Origin: Thalassobius vesicularis
Lineage (GTDB): Bacteria > Pseudomonadota > Alphaproteobacteria > Rhodobacterales > Rhodobacteraceae
Direction: 5' to 3'
Length of the DNA: 64,000 nt
NCBI RefSeq assembly: GCF_004799325.1
Contig: NZ_SSMD01000003.1
Location: forward strand, 372,001 to 436,000
Shown here piece by piece: positions 35,438 to 45,442 of the stretch. A model generated the notes under the pieces. It ran no database searches. It was not told the origin of the DNA and saw only the letters and a list, made by a program, of their open reading frames with translations. The position numbers and the translations under genes are program-made. Position 1 is the first letter of the stretch. Every line of letters begins with the position of its first letter.

Positions 35438-37696
35438 TCATTTTTCTTGTTCTTGTGAAATCTTGGGTTGGGCGTCCACCAGCGGCAGGCGCATCACCGC
35501 CATCGCCCCGACACGCCCCGTGTCGTCAAACGAGGGCGCGTCCTCCAGCGACAGCGTCCCGCCATGTTCCTCGACGATCTTGCGCACGATGGGCAAGCCC
35601 AGACCGGTGCCCTCGGCGCGTGTCGTGACGTAAGGCTCGAACAGGCGCGCGCGGTCCTCGGGCAGGCCGATGCCGTTGTCGGCGATCGTCACCTCGGCCC
35701 AGCGGCCATCCTTGCGCGCGGCGATGCGGATTTCCGGCTGGAAGCCAGAGGGATCGGATTTTTCCACATATGTTTGAATGGCTTCGCCGGCGTTCTTGAT
35801 CAGGTTTGTCAACGCCTGGCTGATCATCGTGGCGTCCAGATCGGCGTCCAGCGGGTCGTCCCGCAGGTCCGAAACGATCTTCACCCCCGGCTGTCCCGAC
35901 TGTTGCAGCACCACCGCGTCCAGCACCAGCTTGCTTAGGCTGGCCATGCGGCGATCCGGTTCCGGCATCCGCGCGAACTTCGAGAACTCATCAACAATGC
36001 GCCGCAAGTCGTTGGTTTGACGCACAATTACGTCCGTCAGCTGCTCCAGATCATCCGACAGCGCCTCGTCCAGATGGCGGCTGAACTTGCGCCGGATGCG
36101 TTCGGCCGACAGCTGGATCGGGGTCAGCGGGTTCTTGATCTCATGCGCGATGCGCCGCGCGACGTCGCCCCAGGCCGCCATCCGTTGCGCCGCCACAAGG
36201 TTGGTCACGTCGTCGAACGCCACCACGTAGCCGTCCAGCCGTCCGTCCTCGGTCCGGCGGGTTGCCATGCGGACCAGCAGGTTTTCCAGCCGCCCGTTAC
36301 GCGTGACCTTGATTTCCTCTTGCACCGCCGGCCCTTCGGCCTGCCGCAGTTTCTGGAACAGCCCCTCGAATTCCGGCACCGCGACGGCCAGCGCCAGCGA
36401 TTGCTGTTCGTCGTGCCAGTCCAGCAGCCTCTCGGCCGAGCGGTTGACGAAGGCCACCCGCCCCTCGGCGTCCAGACCCACCACGCCCGACGTAACCGAG
36501 CTGAGCACCGAGTCGAACAGGCGCCGCCGCCGCTCGATCTGGCGGGTGCTTTCCAGCAGGGTTTCGCGCTGGCCTTTCAGCTGCCGGGTCATCTGGTTGA
36601 AATAGCGCGCCAGCATGGCGATCTCGTCGTCGCCCTCTTCCTCGACCACCTGCACGTCCAGATCGCCCGAGCCGACCCGCTGCGCCGCCCCCGTCAGCCG
36701 CCCCACCGGGCGCGACAGGCGTTCGGCGAACCACAGCCCCAGCCAGATCGCCGCCAGGATCAGGATAACCGCGAAACCCAGGTAGATCAGGCCGAACTCG
36801 AACAGCACCCGCCCGCGCTCGCTTTCCAATTGCTGGTAAAAGCGCGCGGTTTCCTTGGTATCGTCCAGCAGGCTCAGCAATTCGCCATCCACGTTGCGGC
36901 TGACATAAAGGTAGCGATCGACAAAGGATTTAAGCTGGATCAGCGCGCGGAATTCGTTGTTGGCCCAGTCCTCGATGATCACGATGTCGCTGAACGACGC
37001 CTGTTGCAGCTGCTCTTTCGTCGGTTGCTCGAAATCGAACAGGTAAGAGCGGTCGCCACGCGCCCGGATCGCGCCGGTGCCGTCGATCACATAGGCCTCG
37101 CGCAGGCCGCGCTGGATTTGCGCCTGGCCTTGCGTCAGCACCTGCCGCACATCGGCGTCGGACATAAAGAACGTGGCGCTGCGCGTCGCATCCATGAAGC
37201 CCGCCAGCCCCAGCGCGTCCTGACGCAGATCGCGCCGGTGTTCTTCCTCATAGGCTTCGGCGGCGTTCAGCGAACTGCCCACCACCTGCCGCACACGGTC
37301 GGAAAACCAGCCCTCAAGGCCGACGTTCACCGTCAGAGCCGCAAAGATCGCGACCGAGATCGTCGGGATCAGCGCCAGCCCCGCAAACGCCCCCGTCAGA
37401 CGCAGGTGCAGTCGCGAGCCCGCCGATTGCGCGCGCCGCGCCGAGACCAGCGCCACGATGCGTTGCAGCACCAGGGCGGCGACCAACAGAACATAGACGA
37501 AATCGGCCAGCAGGATCAGCCGCAGGCTGAGCGAGGACGACCCCTGATCCAGCGGCCCCAGGATCAGGAAGGTGGACAGCGCCAGCACCGGCCCCAGCAG
37601 CACCAAGGCAAAGGTCGCCGCATTCTGGACGCGCCGTTGCCGTCTCAGTCGCTGGAATCGCTGCCAGGTCGAACTGTTTCGTGCCCGGGAAGCCAC
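35438..37696 (-). CDS. ntrY: NtrY membrane sensor histidine kinase
   Basis: 752 residues, with a likely GTG start at 37696. N-terminal transmembrane helices and a periplasmic loop (to about 320), HAMP (RLSRPVGRLTGAAQRVGSGDLDVQVV), PAS, then HisKA with H518 ([27 protein letters not shown]) and HATPase (LTNLIKNAGEAIQ, GTGLGLPIVRKIVEEHGG). It is partner to NtrX, 13 bases downstream. The 87-base gap from ntrC holds a perfect hairpin. Confidence 0.94.
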   Translation of the reverse strand: MASRARNSSTWQRFQRLRRQRRVQNAATFALVLLGPVLALSTFLILGPLDQGSSSLSLRLILLADFVYVLLVAALVLQRIVALVSARRAQSAGSRLHLRLTGAFAGLALIPTISVAIFAALTVNVGLEGWFSDRVRQVVGSSLNAAEAYEEEHRRDLRQDALGLAGFMDATRSATFFMSDADVRQVLTQGQAQIQRGLREAYVIDGTGAIRARGDRSYLFDFEQPTKEQLQQASFSDIVIIEDWANNEFRALIQLKSFVDRYLYVSRNVDGELLSLLDDTKETARFYQQLESERGRVLFEFGLIYLGFAVILILAAIWLGLWFAERLSRPVGRLTGAAQRVGSGDLDVQVVEEEGDDEIAMLARYFNQMTRQLKGQRETLLESTRQIERRRRLFDSVLSSVTSGVVGLDAEGRVAFVNRSAERLLDWHDEQQSLALAVAVPEFEGLFQKLRQAEGPAVQEEIKVTRNGRLENLLVRMATRRTEDGRLDGYVVAFDDVTNLVAAQRMAAWGDVARRIAHEIKNPLTPIQLSAERIRRKFSRHLDEALSDDLEQLTDVIVRQTNDLRRIVDEFSKFARMPEPDRRMASLSKLVLDAVVLQQSGQPGVKIVSDLRDDPLDADLDATMISQALTNLIKNAGEAIQTYVEKSDPSGFQPEIRIAARKDGRWAEVTIADNGIGLPEDRARLFEPYVTTRAEGTGLGLPIVRKIVEEHGGTLSLEDAPSFDDTGRVGAMAVMRLPLVDAQPKISQEQEK

Positions 37697-37746
37697 CCGT
37701 CACCCCATCCTGATGTTTGGCCGCTTGGGCCGACCGCTCATTATCG

Positions 37747-37769
37747 TGACCCGATGCAAACGGGTCACT
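37747..37769 (-). other. Eight-base perfect hairpin between ntrC and ntrY
   Basis: GTGACCCG (37747-37754) and CGGGTCAC (37762-37769) flank a seven-base loop. No T run follows on the minus strand, so it is not a standard terminator. It could be an mRNA processing or stability element or an operator separating ntrBC from ntrYX expression. Confidence 0.5.
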
Positions 37770-37783
37770 GTTCTGTTGCGGTT

Positions 37784-39151
37784 TTACATCAACTTCCGGC
37801 GGCGTGTCACGCGAATATCCAGATCGGTGATCTTCTTGCGCAAAGTATTGCGGTTGATGCCCAGCAGGTCCGCGCATTTCGCCTGATTGCCGCCGGTGGC
37901 CTCCAGCGCGATCTCGATCAGCGGGGCTTCGACCTCTTTCAGGATGCGCCCGTACAGGCCCGGAGGCGGCAGCATGTTGCCGTGCAGATCGAAATACCGA
38001 CGCAGGTGCCGCATGACCGAGGCCGACAGTTTTTCCGTGTCACCACCGCCCAGCACCGGCTCCATCTCGGGTTGGTTGCCCAGCACGGCCTCAACCTCGG
38101 TGCGGGTGATCTCATCCGCGCGCGAGGTCAGCACCAGCCGCTTGATCGCGTTCTCCAGCTGGCGCACGTTGCCCGGCCAGCTATAGGCGCGCATCAGTTC
38201 CAGCGCGTCTTTGGACAGCGCCCGTTTAGGCGCGCCGTCACGTTCTGAGCGGGCCAGGAAATGCTCGGCCAGCAGCGGAATATCCTCGACCCGTTCGCGC
38301 AAGCTGGGCACCTGTAGCGTCGCGCCGGACAGGCGATAGTACAGATCCTGCCGCATCCGGCCGCTTTCCAGCGCGTCCGACAGATCGCGCTGGCTGGTCG
38401 CCATGAAGCGCGGAACGCTGTCGCCGGGGCTGTCCATCATGCGCACGATGCGGGCCTGCACCTCGGGGTCGATATCGCCGATCTCGTCGATCAGCAGCGT
38501 CCCGCCTTTGACACGCGCCAGCACACGGGCGGGGCCTTCGATGTCCTGCAGGTCGGATTCCGTTACCGTCACGAACGGCAGGTTGCGCCGGTCTGAAAAA
38601 TCGTGGATCGCCCGCGCGATCAGCGACTTGCCGGTCCCGGATTCACCGGCGATCAGCACCGGCAGGTCGGTGTTCATCACCTTGGCCACCAACCGGTACA
38701 GCGCCTGCATCGCGGGCGTGCGACCCACCAGCGGCAGATCGTCGGGGCGCTCGTTCTCCTCGGCGGCGCGCGCGGGCGAGGCACGGCGGCGCTGCTCAAG
38801 CGCCCGCGCGGTCCGCTTCATCAGGTCGGGCAGATCGAACGGCTTGGGCAGGTAGTCATAGGCCTCGGCCTCGGCCGCCTGGATCGCGGTCATGATCGTG
38901 TTCTGAGCCGAGATCACGATCACCGGCAAACCGGGCCGATCCTGCGCGATCTTGGGCAGCATTTCCAGCCCGTTGCCGTCGGGCATCATCACGTCGCTGA
39001 TGACCACGTCGCCCTTCCCTTCGGCGATCCAGCGCATCAGCGTGGTCAGCGAACTGGTGGCGTGCACCTTGCACCCGGCCCGTGTCAGGGCCTGTGTCAG
39101 GACCGTTCGGATCGTGCGATCGTCATCGGCGACAAGTACGGTTCCGTCCAT
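37784..39151 (-). CDS. ntrC: NtrC nitrogen response regulator lacking the GAFTGA loop
   Basis: 455 residues. Receiver D53 ([11 protein letters not shown]), AAA+ Walker A GESGTGKS (169-176), Walker B LLIDEIGD (219-226) and a C-terminal Fis-type DNA-binding helix ([22 protein letters not shown]). Between the two Walker motifs only [24 protein letters not shown] is found; the GAFTGA loop that contacts sigma54 is deleted. The NtrC of Rhodobacter capsulatus is the described example of this form and activates the housekeeping polymerase instead. Starts one base inside the ntrB stop. Confidence 0.96.
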   Translation of the reverse strand: MDGTVLVADDDRTIRTVLTQALTRAGCKVHATSSLTTLMRWIAEGKGDVVISDVMMPDGNGLEMLPKIAQDRPGLPVIVISAQNTIMTAIQAAEAEAYDYLPKPFDLPDLMKRTARALEQRRRASPARAAEENERPDDLPLVGRTPAMQALYRLVAKVMNTDLPVLIAGESGTGKSLIARAIHDFSDRRNLPFVTVTESDLQDIEGPARVLARVKGGTLLIDEIGDIDPEVQARIVRMMDSPGDSVPRFMATSQRDLSDALESGRMRQDLYYRLSGATLQVPSLRERVEDIPLLAEHFLARSERDGAPKRALSKDALELMRAYSWPGNVRQLENAIKRLVLTSRADEITRTEVEAVLGNQPEMEPVLGGGDTEKLSASVMRHLRRYFDLHGNMLPPPGLYGRILKEVEAPLIEIALEATGGNQAKCADLLGINRNTLRKKITDLDIRVTRRRKLM

Positions 39152-40242
39152 CAGCTGCTCTCCTTCTTCTTGCGGCGCCTCTTGTCTTCGGGCGCCAGCG
39201 GCAATGAAATTTTAAAGACCGTGCGGCCGGGAACCGAGTTCACCGAAATCCAGCCGTCATGGTCGGAAATGATTTTGCTGACCAGCGCCAGGCCCAGCCC
39301 GGTGCCGTTTTCGCGGCCAGATACGAATGGGTCGAAAATATCGCCCTTGATGTCCTCGGGCAGGCCGGGGCCATCATCAATGACTTCGATCTGCAAGGGC
39401 AGCGCCTGCCCCGAGCCATCGCTGCGGCGCAAGCGGAAACTGTGCTCATAAAAGGTGTGTAGACGGATCACGCCGCCCTTCTTGTCCGCCGCCTCCGAGG
39501 CGTTCTTGACCAGGTTCAGGATCACCTGCAACAGCTGGTCCGGATCGCCCCAGGCCAGCGGCAGCGAGGGGTCGTAATCCTCGATGATCTTCATATGCGC
39601 GCCGAACCCCAGCAGGGCCGAGCGCCGTGCCCGGTCCAGCACGTCGTGGATATTCACCGCGCGCCGGTCGGGGGCGATCAGGTTGCCGAATTGCTCGACC
39701 TGCTCCAGCAGCTTCACGATGCGGCGGCATTCGGCGACGATCAGGTCGGTCAGTTCCTGATCCTCGGGCGACAGGTTCATCGACAGAAGCTGCGCCGCGC
39801 CGGTGATGCCCGCCAGCGGGTTCTTGATCTCGTGCGCCAGCATCTCGGCCATGCCGATGGCGGATTTCGCCGCCGATTTGACGCTGTGGTTCTGGGTCAT
39901 CCGCCCCGCCAGCTCGCGCGGCGAGATCAGGAACAGCATGAACCCCGGCTGCCCCTGCAGCGGAGAAATCTGCAAATTGCAATGCAGCGGTGCCCGTTCG
40001 CCGGTGCCGACATCCACGTCGTTCACGAACAGCGGCGTGCTGCTGCCCCGCGCGCGGCTGAACGCCTCTTCCAGCGGGGCGTCGATCATGATGCGGTCCC
40101 AGACGGGCTGCCCCTTGATCGACTTGGCCGAGGCATTCAGGAACCCTTCGGCCGCGGGGTTGATGTCGACGATCATGTCGTCCGGCCCCACCAACACGGC
40201 GGGCACGGGCAGAGAGGACCAGACAGAGCTGTCTTCGATCAT
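39151..40242 (-). CDS. ntrB: NtrB nitrogen sensor kinase/phosphatase
   Basis: 363 residues, soluble. PAS domain (about 10-120), HisKA with H137 in [20 protein letters not shown], and HATPase ([33 protein letters not shown]). With PII protein input it phosphorylates or dephosphorylates NtrC. Overlaps dusB by four bases and ntrC by one, so the operon is translationally coupled. Confidence 0.95.
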   Translation of the reverse strand: MIEDSSVWSSLPVPAVLVGPDDMIVDINPAAEGFLNASAKSIKGQPVWDRIMIDAPLEEAFSRARGSSTPLFVNDVDVGTGERAPLHCNLQISPLQGQPGFMLFLISPRELAGRMTQNHSVKSAAKSAIGMAEMLAHEIKNPLAGITGAAQLLSMNLSPEDQELTDLIVAECRRIVKLLEQVEQFGNLIAPDRRAVNIHDVLDRARRSALLGFGAHMKIIEDYDPSLPLAWGDPDQLLQVILNLVKNASEAADKKGGVIRLHTFYEHSFRLRRSDGSGQALPLQIEVIDDGPGLPEDIKGDIFDPFVSGRENGTGLGLALVSKIISDHDGWISVNSVPGRTVFKISLPLAPEDKRRRKKKESS

Positions 40243-41222
40243 GCGGCTACCTTCTCGGAATCGAGCAACGCCCGCGGCAACAGCCGCAGCACCTCTTGCG
40301 GGTCACGGCAGGTCAAAACGGCGCGGCGCAGGGACGCTGCGGTGCCGGCCAGATCCATGTACCATCCCAGATGTTTGCGCGCGACGCGCAGGCCCAGATC
40401 GGGGCCGTAAAAGCCCAGCATCGCCTCGTAATGGGCGCTGACCATGTCGACCAGATCGTCGCCTACGGGGATTTCGGGGGCATCGACCCCAAACAACTCA
40501 TGCGCGATTTGCGCCAGCACCCAGGGCTGCCCCTGCGCACCCCGCCCCACCATCACGCCATCGGCGCCCGAGCGTTGCATCGCCAGCCGGGCCGAGCCTG
40601 CATCCACGATGTCACCATTCGCAATCACCGGGATCGAGACCGCCTGTTTCACCGCCGAAATCGCCGCCCAGTCCGCACTGCCCTTGTAGAACTGGCACCG
40701 CGTGCGGCCGTGGATCGTGATCATGCGGATCCCGGCGTTTTCCGCCCGCTTCGCCAGCTCGGGCGCGTTCAGCAGCGCGTCGTCCCAGCCCAGCCGCGTT
40801 TTCAGCGTCACCGGCAGGCTGACCGCCTCAACCACCGCCTCGATCAGCGTCAGCGCGTGGTCCAGGTCCTTCAGCAGGGCCGAGCCGGAATAGCCGTTCA
40901 CCACCTTCTTGGCGGGACAGCCCATGTTGATGTCGATCAGCCGGGCCCCGTTCGCCTCGACCATGCGGGCGGCCTCGGCCATCCAGTGCGCCTCGCGCCC
41001 GGCCAGTTGCACGGCGGTGTTGGCCGAATCGAATCCCAGCTCGGCGCGTTCGCGCACCCCCGGCTTGGCCTGCACCATCTCTTGGCTGGCGACCATTTCG
41101 CTGACCACAAGCCCTGCGCCAAAGCGCGCCACCAGATCGCGGAACGGCAAATCCGTGATTCCGGCCAGCGGCGCCAGAAAAACCGGCGGGGTCAAAATGT
41201 TGTCGCCAAGCGTCAGAGACAC
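40239..41222 (-). CDS. dusB: tRNA-dihydrouridine synthase (NifR3)
   Basis: 327 residues. FMN-dependent TIM barrel: FLAPLAGITDLPFRDLV, the catalytic cysteine C102 in INMGCPAKKV, TIHGRTRCQFYKGSADW, and GRGAQGQPW for FMN phosphate. It reduces uridines in the tRNA D-loop. As nifR3 it is the usual first gene of the ntr operon in this group. Its promoter should lie in the 194-base divergent region shared with ispDF. Confidence 0.94.
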   Translation of the reverse strand: MSLTLGDNILTPPVFLAPLAGITDLPFRDLVARFGAGLVVSEMVASQEMVQAKPGVRERAELGFDSANTAVQLAGREAHWMAEAARMVEANGARLIDINMGCPAKKVVNGYSGSALLKDLDHALTLIEAVVEAVSLPVTLKTRLGWDDALLNAPELAKRAENAGIRMITIHGRTRCQFYKGSADWAAISAVKQAVSIPVIANGDIVDAGSARLAMQRSGADGVMVGRGAQGQPWVLAQIAHELFGVDAPEIPVGDDLVDMVSAHYEAMLGFYGPDLGLRVARKHLGWYMDLAGTAASLRRAVLTCRDPQEVLRLLPRALLDSEKVAA

Positions 41223-41416
41223 ATGCTTAATCCTTGTGCATTTGCCTTTGACCTAGCGGATTGCAGGGGCATCCTCAATGAAACACGCCCAGATTTCAGA
41301 CCCCTCCAGCTGATTTGCCTGTTTTTTGAGCACCCACCCCCAGGATGCCTGCCGCATTGCCCTTGGCGGCGTCTCGTCCTATGCACAAGGCAAGGGCACA
41401 ACTTGCTGAGGAACAG

Positions 41417-42553
41417 ATGCGCGCAGCCGCCATCATCGTCGCCGCAGGACGCGGCAGTCGCGCCGGGGGCGGACTGCCCAAGCAATGGCGCGCGCTGGCC
41501 GGGCGACGCGTTGCCGACTGGACCGTGCAGGCGTTCCACGATCATCCGGCCATCGCCACGGTCGTGCTGGTGCATCACCCCGACGACATGGATCACGTCG
41601 CCCCCCTGCTGGGGCCGGGCGTCATCGCCGTGCATGGCGGGGACAGCCGCAACGCCTCGGTCCGCAACGGGCTGGAGGCGCTGAGCGACCACGCCCCCGA
41701 TCTGGTGCTGATCCACGACGTGGCGCGCCCCTGCATCCCGGCGCAGGTGATCGACGCGGTGCTGACGGCGTTGGCCGACAGTGCAGGCGCGGCCCCTGCC
41801 CTTGCCGTCACCGATGCGCTTTGGCGTGGGGACGATGCGCAGGTCAGCGGCGTGCAGGACCGCACCGGCCTTTATCGCGCGCAGACGCCGCAGGGGTTTC
41901 ACTACGCCCCCCTGCTGGCCGCGCACCGCGCCTTTGACGGTGACGCCGCCGACGATGTCGAGGTCGCCCGCGCCGCCGGTCTGCCCGTCGCCATCGTGGC
42001 GGGACACGAGGATAATTTGAAAATCACCCATCCCGGCGATTTCGCGCGGGCCGAGAAAATTTTGCGGGGACACATGGATATACGCTTGGGCAATGGCTAC
42101 GACGTGCACCGATTTGGACCGGGCGACCATGTCGTCCTGTGCGGCATCAAGGTGCCGCATGGGCGCGGGCTTCAAGGCCACTCGGACGCCGATGTCGGGA
42201 TGCACGCCGTCACCGACGCGATCTACGGCGCGCTGGCCGAGGGCGACATCGGCCGCCACTTCCCGCCCTCGGACATGCAGTGGAAGGGCGCTGCGTCTGA
42301 AATCTTCCTCAAACACGCCGCCGATCTGGCCCGCGAAAAGGGCTATCAGATCAGCAACATCGACTGCACCATCGTCTGCGAATACCCCAAGGTAGGCCCC
42401 CACGCCACCGCCATGCAGGCGGAAATGGCCCGCATCATGGGGCTGACGCCTGACCGCGTGTCGATCAAGGCGACCACCTCGGAACGGCTGGGCTTCACCG
42501 GCCGCGAGGAAGGCATCGCCGCCATCGCAACCGCCGCATTGGTGAAACCATGA
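41417..42553 (+). CDS. ispDF: Bifunctional IspD-IspF isoprenoid enzyme
   Basis: 378 residues from the ATG at 41417 (GAGGA upstream). IspD part, about 1-217: [21 protein letters not shown] and VARP. IspF part from about 220: [15 protein letters not shown], with metal ligands in [18 protein letters not shown] and [16 protein letters not shown]. The fused enzyme performs two non-consecutive steps of the MEP pathway (CDP-ME synthesis and cyclisation to MEcPP); such fusions are frequent in alphaproteobacteria. Overlaps pgpA by four bases. Confidence 0.96.
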   Translation: MRAAAIIVAAGRGSRAGGGLPKQWRALAGRRVADWTVQAFHDHPAIATVVLVHHPDDMDHVAPLLGPGVIAVHGGDSRNASVRNGLEALSDHAPDLVLIHDVARPCIPAQVIDAVLTALADSAGAAPALAVTDALWRGDDAQVSGVQDRTGLYRAQTPQGFHYAPLLAAHRAFDGDAADDVEVARAAGLPVAIVAGHEDNLKITHPGDFARAEKILRGHMDIRLGNGYDVHRFGPGDHVVLCGIKVPHGRGLQGHSDADVGMHAVTDAIYGALAEGDIGRHFPPSDMQWKGAASEIFLKHAADLAREKGYQISNIDCTIVCEYPKVGPHATAMQAEMARIMGLTPDRVSIKATTSERLGFTGREEGIAAIATAALVKP

Positions 42554-43032
42554 TCCGCCTCATCAACACCTTCTTCTACTCGGGCCTTCTGCGCCCTGCC
42601 TCGGGCACCTGGGGATCGCTGGCCGCGCTGGCCGTCGGCTGGGGGATCGAGCATTACCTGGGCTTCCTGCCCCTCGTCGCCGCCACCATCCTTGTCACCG
42701 CGCTTGGCTTCTGGTCGATCGGGGTCGAGCTGAAGGACCGCCCCGGCGACGACCCGTCAGAGATCGTCATCGACGAGGTGGCGGGCATGTGGCTGACCCT
42801 GCTGTTCCCCGCCTTCGGGTTCTGGATGCGCGACATGTCGATGGTCTGGCCCGGCCCCGTCGCAGCCTTCCTGTTCTTCCGCCTGTTCGACGTGACCAAG
42901 CCTTGGCTGGTGGGCCGCGCCGACCGCCGCCACGATGCGCCGGGCGTGATGCTGGATGACCTCTGGGCCGGTGTCTTCGCGGGCATCTGCACCGTGATTG
43001 CTGCCGCCCTCTACCACATCGTGCTGATATGA
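42550..43032 (+). CDS. pgpA: Phosphatidylglycerophosphatase A
   Basis: 160 residues, about four hydrophobic helices. [12 protein letters not shown] and the acidic stretch [15 protein letters not shown] are the PgpA hallmarks, and [35 protein letters not shown] completes the family pattern. It dephosphorylates phosphatidylglycerol-phosphate in the inner membrane. Four-base overlaps on both sides show operon coupling with ispDF and cinA. Confidence 0.95.
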   Translation: MIRLINTFFYSGLLRPASGTWGSLAALAVGWGIEHYLGFLPLVAATILVTALGFWSIGVELKDRPGDDPSEIVIDEVAGMWLTLLFPAFGFWMRDMSMVWPGPVAAFLFFRLFDVTKPWLVGRADRRHDAPGVMLDDLWAGVFAGICTVIAAALYHIVLI

Positions 43033-43496
43033 GTGCGACCGACCTGCTGACCCTCTACCGTACCCGCGGCCTGCGCATTGCCACCGCCGAAAGCTGCACG
43101 GGCGGCATGGTCTCGGCCGCGATCACCGACATCGCCGGATCGTCCACGGTGTTCGAGCGTGGCTTCGTCACCTACACCAACGAGGCCAAGATTCAGATGC
43201 TGGGCGTACTGCCCGCCACGCTGGATGCTTACGGAGCCGTCTCTGAACAGGTCGCGCAAGAGATGGCAGAGGGCGCGCTGCGCCACTCCGCCGCCGATGT
43301 CGCCGTGTCGATCACCGGTATCGCAGGCCCCGGCGGGTCCGAGTTCAAACCCGAGGGCCGCGTCTGTTTCGGCCTGGCCACGCGCACCGGCACCCACACC
43401 GAAACCGTCGAGTTCGGCGCCTTGGGGCGTGCCAATGTCCGCCGGGAATCTGTTCAAAAAGCCATCGCCCTGCTTATTTCAGCCGCAAACCAATAA
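43029..43496 (+). CDS. CinA-family nicotinamide-nucleotide amidohydrolase domain
   Basis: 155 residues, only the C-terminal CinA (PncC-type) domain: RIATAESCTGGMVSAAITDIAGSSTVFERGFVTYTNEAKIQMLGV and SITGIAGPGGSEFKPEGRVCFGL. The domain deamidates NMN to nicotinate mononucleotide in NAD salvage. The N-terminal molybdopterin-binding-like part of long CinA proteins is absent. Last gene of the ispDF operon. Confidence 0.92.
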   Translation: MSATDLLTLYRTRGLRIATAESCTGGMVSAAITDIAGSSTVFERGFVTYTNEAKIQMLGVLPATLDAYGAVSEQVAQEMAEGALRHSAADVAVSITGIAGPGGSEFKPEGRVCFGLATRTGTHTETVEFGALGRANVRRESVQKAIALLISAANQ

Positions 43497-43501
43497 CGCT
43501 C

Positions 43502-43527
43502 ATAAATTAGCCCCTTTGCCAATTTAT
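43502..43527. promoter_or_regulatory. AT-rich inverted repeat upstream of amtB
   Basis: ATAAATT (43502-43508) and AATTTAT (43521-43527) are perfectly inverted with a 12-base gap, in a strikingly AT-rich stretch (to about 43565) between cinA and amtB. Candidate regulator site or cinA 3' structure. No -24/-12 sigma54 promoter was recognised in this gap, which agrees with the missing GAFTGA loop in NtrC. Confidence 0.4.
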
Positions 43528-43658
43528 CGCCCATTTTTTCAGCTTTTTAAAAACCGGGCAATTTTTGACCCCTCCTGACCCCAGATGCTTCTTTCTTTTG
43601 CGCGGTGAATACGCTTGGTCCGCGCCAACAAGAGAACCGAAAGGGAAAGGAAGGACAA

Positions 43659-44837
43659 ATGAACGGAGCGGATACCGCCTGGATCATCGTTGCAACGGCC
43701 CTGGTGCTGTTCATGACGTTGCCGGGTCTGGCACTGTTTTACGGCGGGCTTGTGCGGGCGCGTAACGTGCTCAGCGTCTTCATGCATGTCTACGCCATCG
43801 CCTGCGTGATGAGTGTGCTGTGGTTCATCGTCGGCTACTCGGTGGCCTTCGGCGATGGCGGCGCCTATTGGGGCGGCCTGGGCAAGGCGTTCCTGGCTGG
43901 CATCGACGCCGACACCGTGTCGGGCACCCTGCCCGAGATCCTGTTCTTCGCCTTCCAGATGACCTTTGCGATCATCACCCCGGCGCTGATCGTCGGCGCC
44001 TATGTGGAACGCATCGGCTTTGGCTTCGTGCTGCTGTTCTCGGCGCTGTGGATGGTGCTGGTCTATGCACCCGTCACCCACTGGATCTGGGGCGGCGGTT
44101 TCCTGGCCGATGGCGGCATCTTCGGTGAAACCGGCGTCAAGGACTTCGCGGGCGGCATCGTCGTGCACGAAACCGCAGGCATCGCGGCGCTGATCCTGGC
44201 CGTCATGCTGGGCGCGCGCCGTCACCGGACCACCCCGCCGCACAACCCCGGTTACGTCATGATCGGTGCGTCGATGCTGTGGGTTGGCTGGTTCGGCTTC
44301 AACGGCGGCTCGCAACTGGCCGCTGACGGCGGTGCCGCGATGGCGCTGACCGTAACCCATATCTCGGCCGCCACCGCGTCGCTGACCTGGGCGCTGTGGG
44401 AACGCATCAAGTACGGCAAGGCCTCGCTGGTTGGCATCGTCACCGGCACCATCGCCGGTCTGGCCTCGATCACCCCGGCCTCGGGCTTTGTCGGCCCGGT
44501 TGAGGCGCTGATCATCGGCGCGATCGCCGGCATCCTGTGCCAAGAGGCGGTGAACTTTGTCCGCAACAAGGCCAAGATCGACGACACCCTGGACGTGTTC
44601 GCCGTGCACGGCGTCGGCGGTATCTTCGGCACGATCATGATCGCCGCCTTCGGCGCAGGCACCTGGACGGCTCAGTTGGGTTCGCTGGCCATTGTCGGTG
44701 TGTTCACCTTTGTCGTGACCGTCGTCATCGCCAAGGTCGTGGCCATGATCACCCCGCTGCGCGTTGACCCCGAGACCGAGACCAACGGTCTGGACCTGTC
44801 GGTCCACGGCGAGCGCGCCTACGATCACGCCTCCTGA
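43659..44837 (+). CDS. amtB: Ammonium transporter
   Basis: 392 residues from the ATG at 43659 (AAGGAAGGAC upstream). Eleven transmembrane helices; GLALFYGGLVRARNVLSVFMH is the Amt signature region, and the twin pore histidines lie in VHETAGIAA and VHGVGGIFGTI. Carries ammonium/ammonia across the inner membrane when nitrogen is scarce. The PII gene glnK that usually precedes amtB is not here. Confidence 0.95.
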   Translation: MNGADTAWIIVATALVLFMTLPGLALFYGGLVRARNVLSVFMHVYAIACVMSVLWFIVGYSVAFGDGGAYWGGLGKAFLAGIDADTVSGTLPEILFFAFQMTFAIITPALIVGAYVERIGFGFVLLFSALWMVLVYAPVTHWIWGGGFLADGGIFGETGVKDFAGGIVVHETAGIAALILAVMLGARRHRTTPPHNPGYVMIGASMLWVGWFGFNGGSQLAADGGAAMALTVTHISAATASLTWALWERIKYGKASLVGIVTGTIAGLASITPASGFVGPVEALIIGAIAGILCQEAVNFVRNKAKIDDTLDVFAVHGVGGIFGTIMIAAFGAGTWTAQLGSLAIVGVFTFVVTVVIAKVVAMITPLRVDPETETNGLDLSVHGERAYDHAS

Positions 44838-44855
44838 TCTGCCTGAAAAACGATC

Positions 44856-44884
44856 AAAGGCCGCCTTTCGGGGCGGCCTTTTTC
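44856..44884 (+). terminator. Bidirectional terminator after amtB
   Basis: AAAGGCCGCC (44856-44865) and GGCGGCCTT (44872-44880) form a strong stem followed by TTTT. It lies between convergent amtB and the COQ10/RatA-type gene. Confidence 0.85.
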
Positions 44885-44926
44885 GTTGTCGTTTTGCCGG
44901 TCAGCGGCGGCGTACAAAAATCCGGA

Positions 44927-45373
44927 TTAATCGTACAATTCCGCGGCCCGACGCTCGAACGCGCGGACGATCCGGTGCATGGCCTCGTTGAAAACGACGC
45001 CGATAATGCCTTGTAGCACGGCGTTCTTGAACTCGAAATCAACGAAGAATCTGACGTCGCATCCCACGGCCGTATCCGTGAATTCCCATTGCGATTTCAG
45101 ATACTTGAAGGGGCCATCCAGGTATTCGATATGCAGCTTTGTGTCTGCCGGATTCAGGTTGACCACGGTGCCAAAGCGTTCACGGAACACCTTGAACGAG
45201 ATCACCATGTCAGCCTTCATCAGCTGCGTGCCGTCCCCGTTCTCCTCCAACGACCGCACCCGCGTCGCCGCACACCAGGGCAAGAACTTGGGGTACTGGG
45301 TCACGTCCGCCACAAGATCGTACATTTGCCGGGCGCTATAAGGCAGGGTTCGGGTTTCGGAATGGGTCGGCAT
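44927..45373 (-). CDS. COQ10/RatA-type START-domain protein
   Basis: 148 residues covering one SRPBCC/START fold: [36 protein letters not shown]-like [27 protein letters not shown] and [35 protein letters not shown]. This is the coenzyme Q-binding COQ10 / ribosome-association toxin RatA family. In bacteria with ubiquinone the quinone-chaperone role is more likely than a toxin role; sequence alone does not decide. Confidence 0.88.
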   Translation of the reverse strand: MPTHSETRTLPYSARQMYDLVADVTQYPKFLPWCAATRVRSLEENGDGTQLMKADMVISFKVFRERFGTVVNLNPADTKLHIEYLDGPFKYLKSQWEFTDTAVGCDVRFFVDFEFKNAVLQGIIGVVFNEAMHRIVRAFERRAAELYD

Positions 45374-45442
45374 GACGGCCCTTTTTTACGTGACAGTGTG
45401 GGGCTATTTCGTAGACTGAGCGCGAGAATTCAAGGGGGTGTC

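Noticed and set aside
43587-43612. Possible seventh copy of the 26-base repeat before amtB (GCTTCTTTCT ... AATAC)
   Set aside because: Only the two ends match and spacing differs; too degenerate to count.
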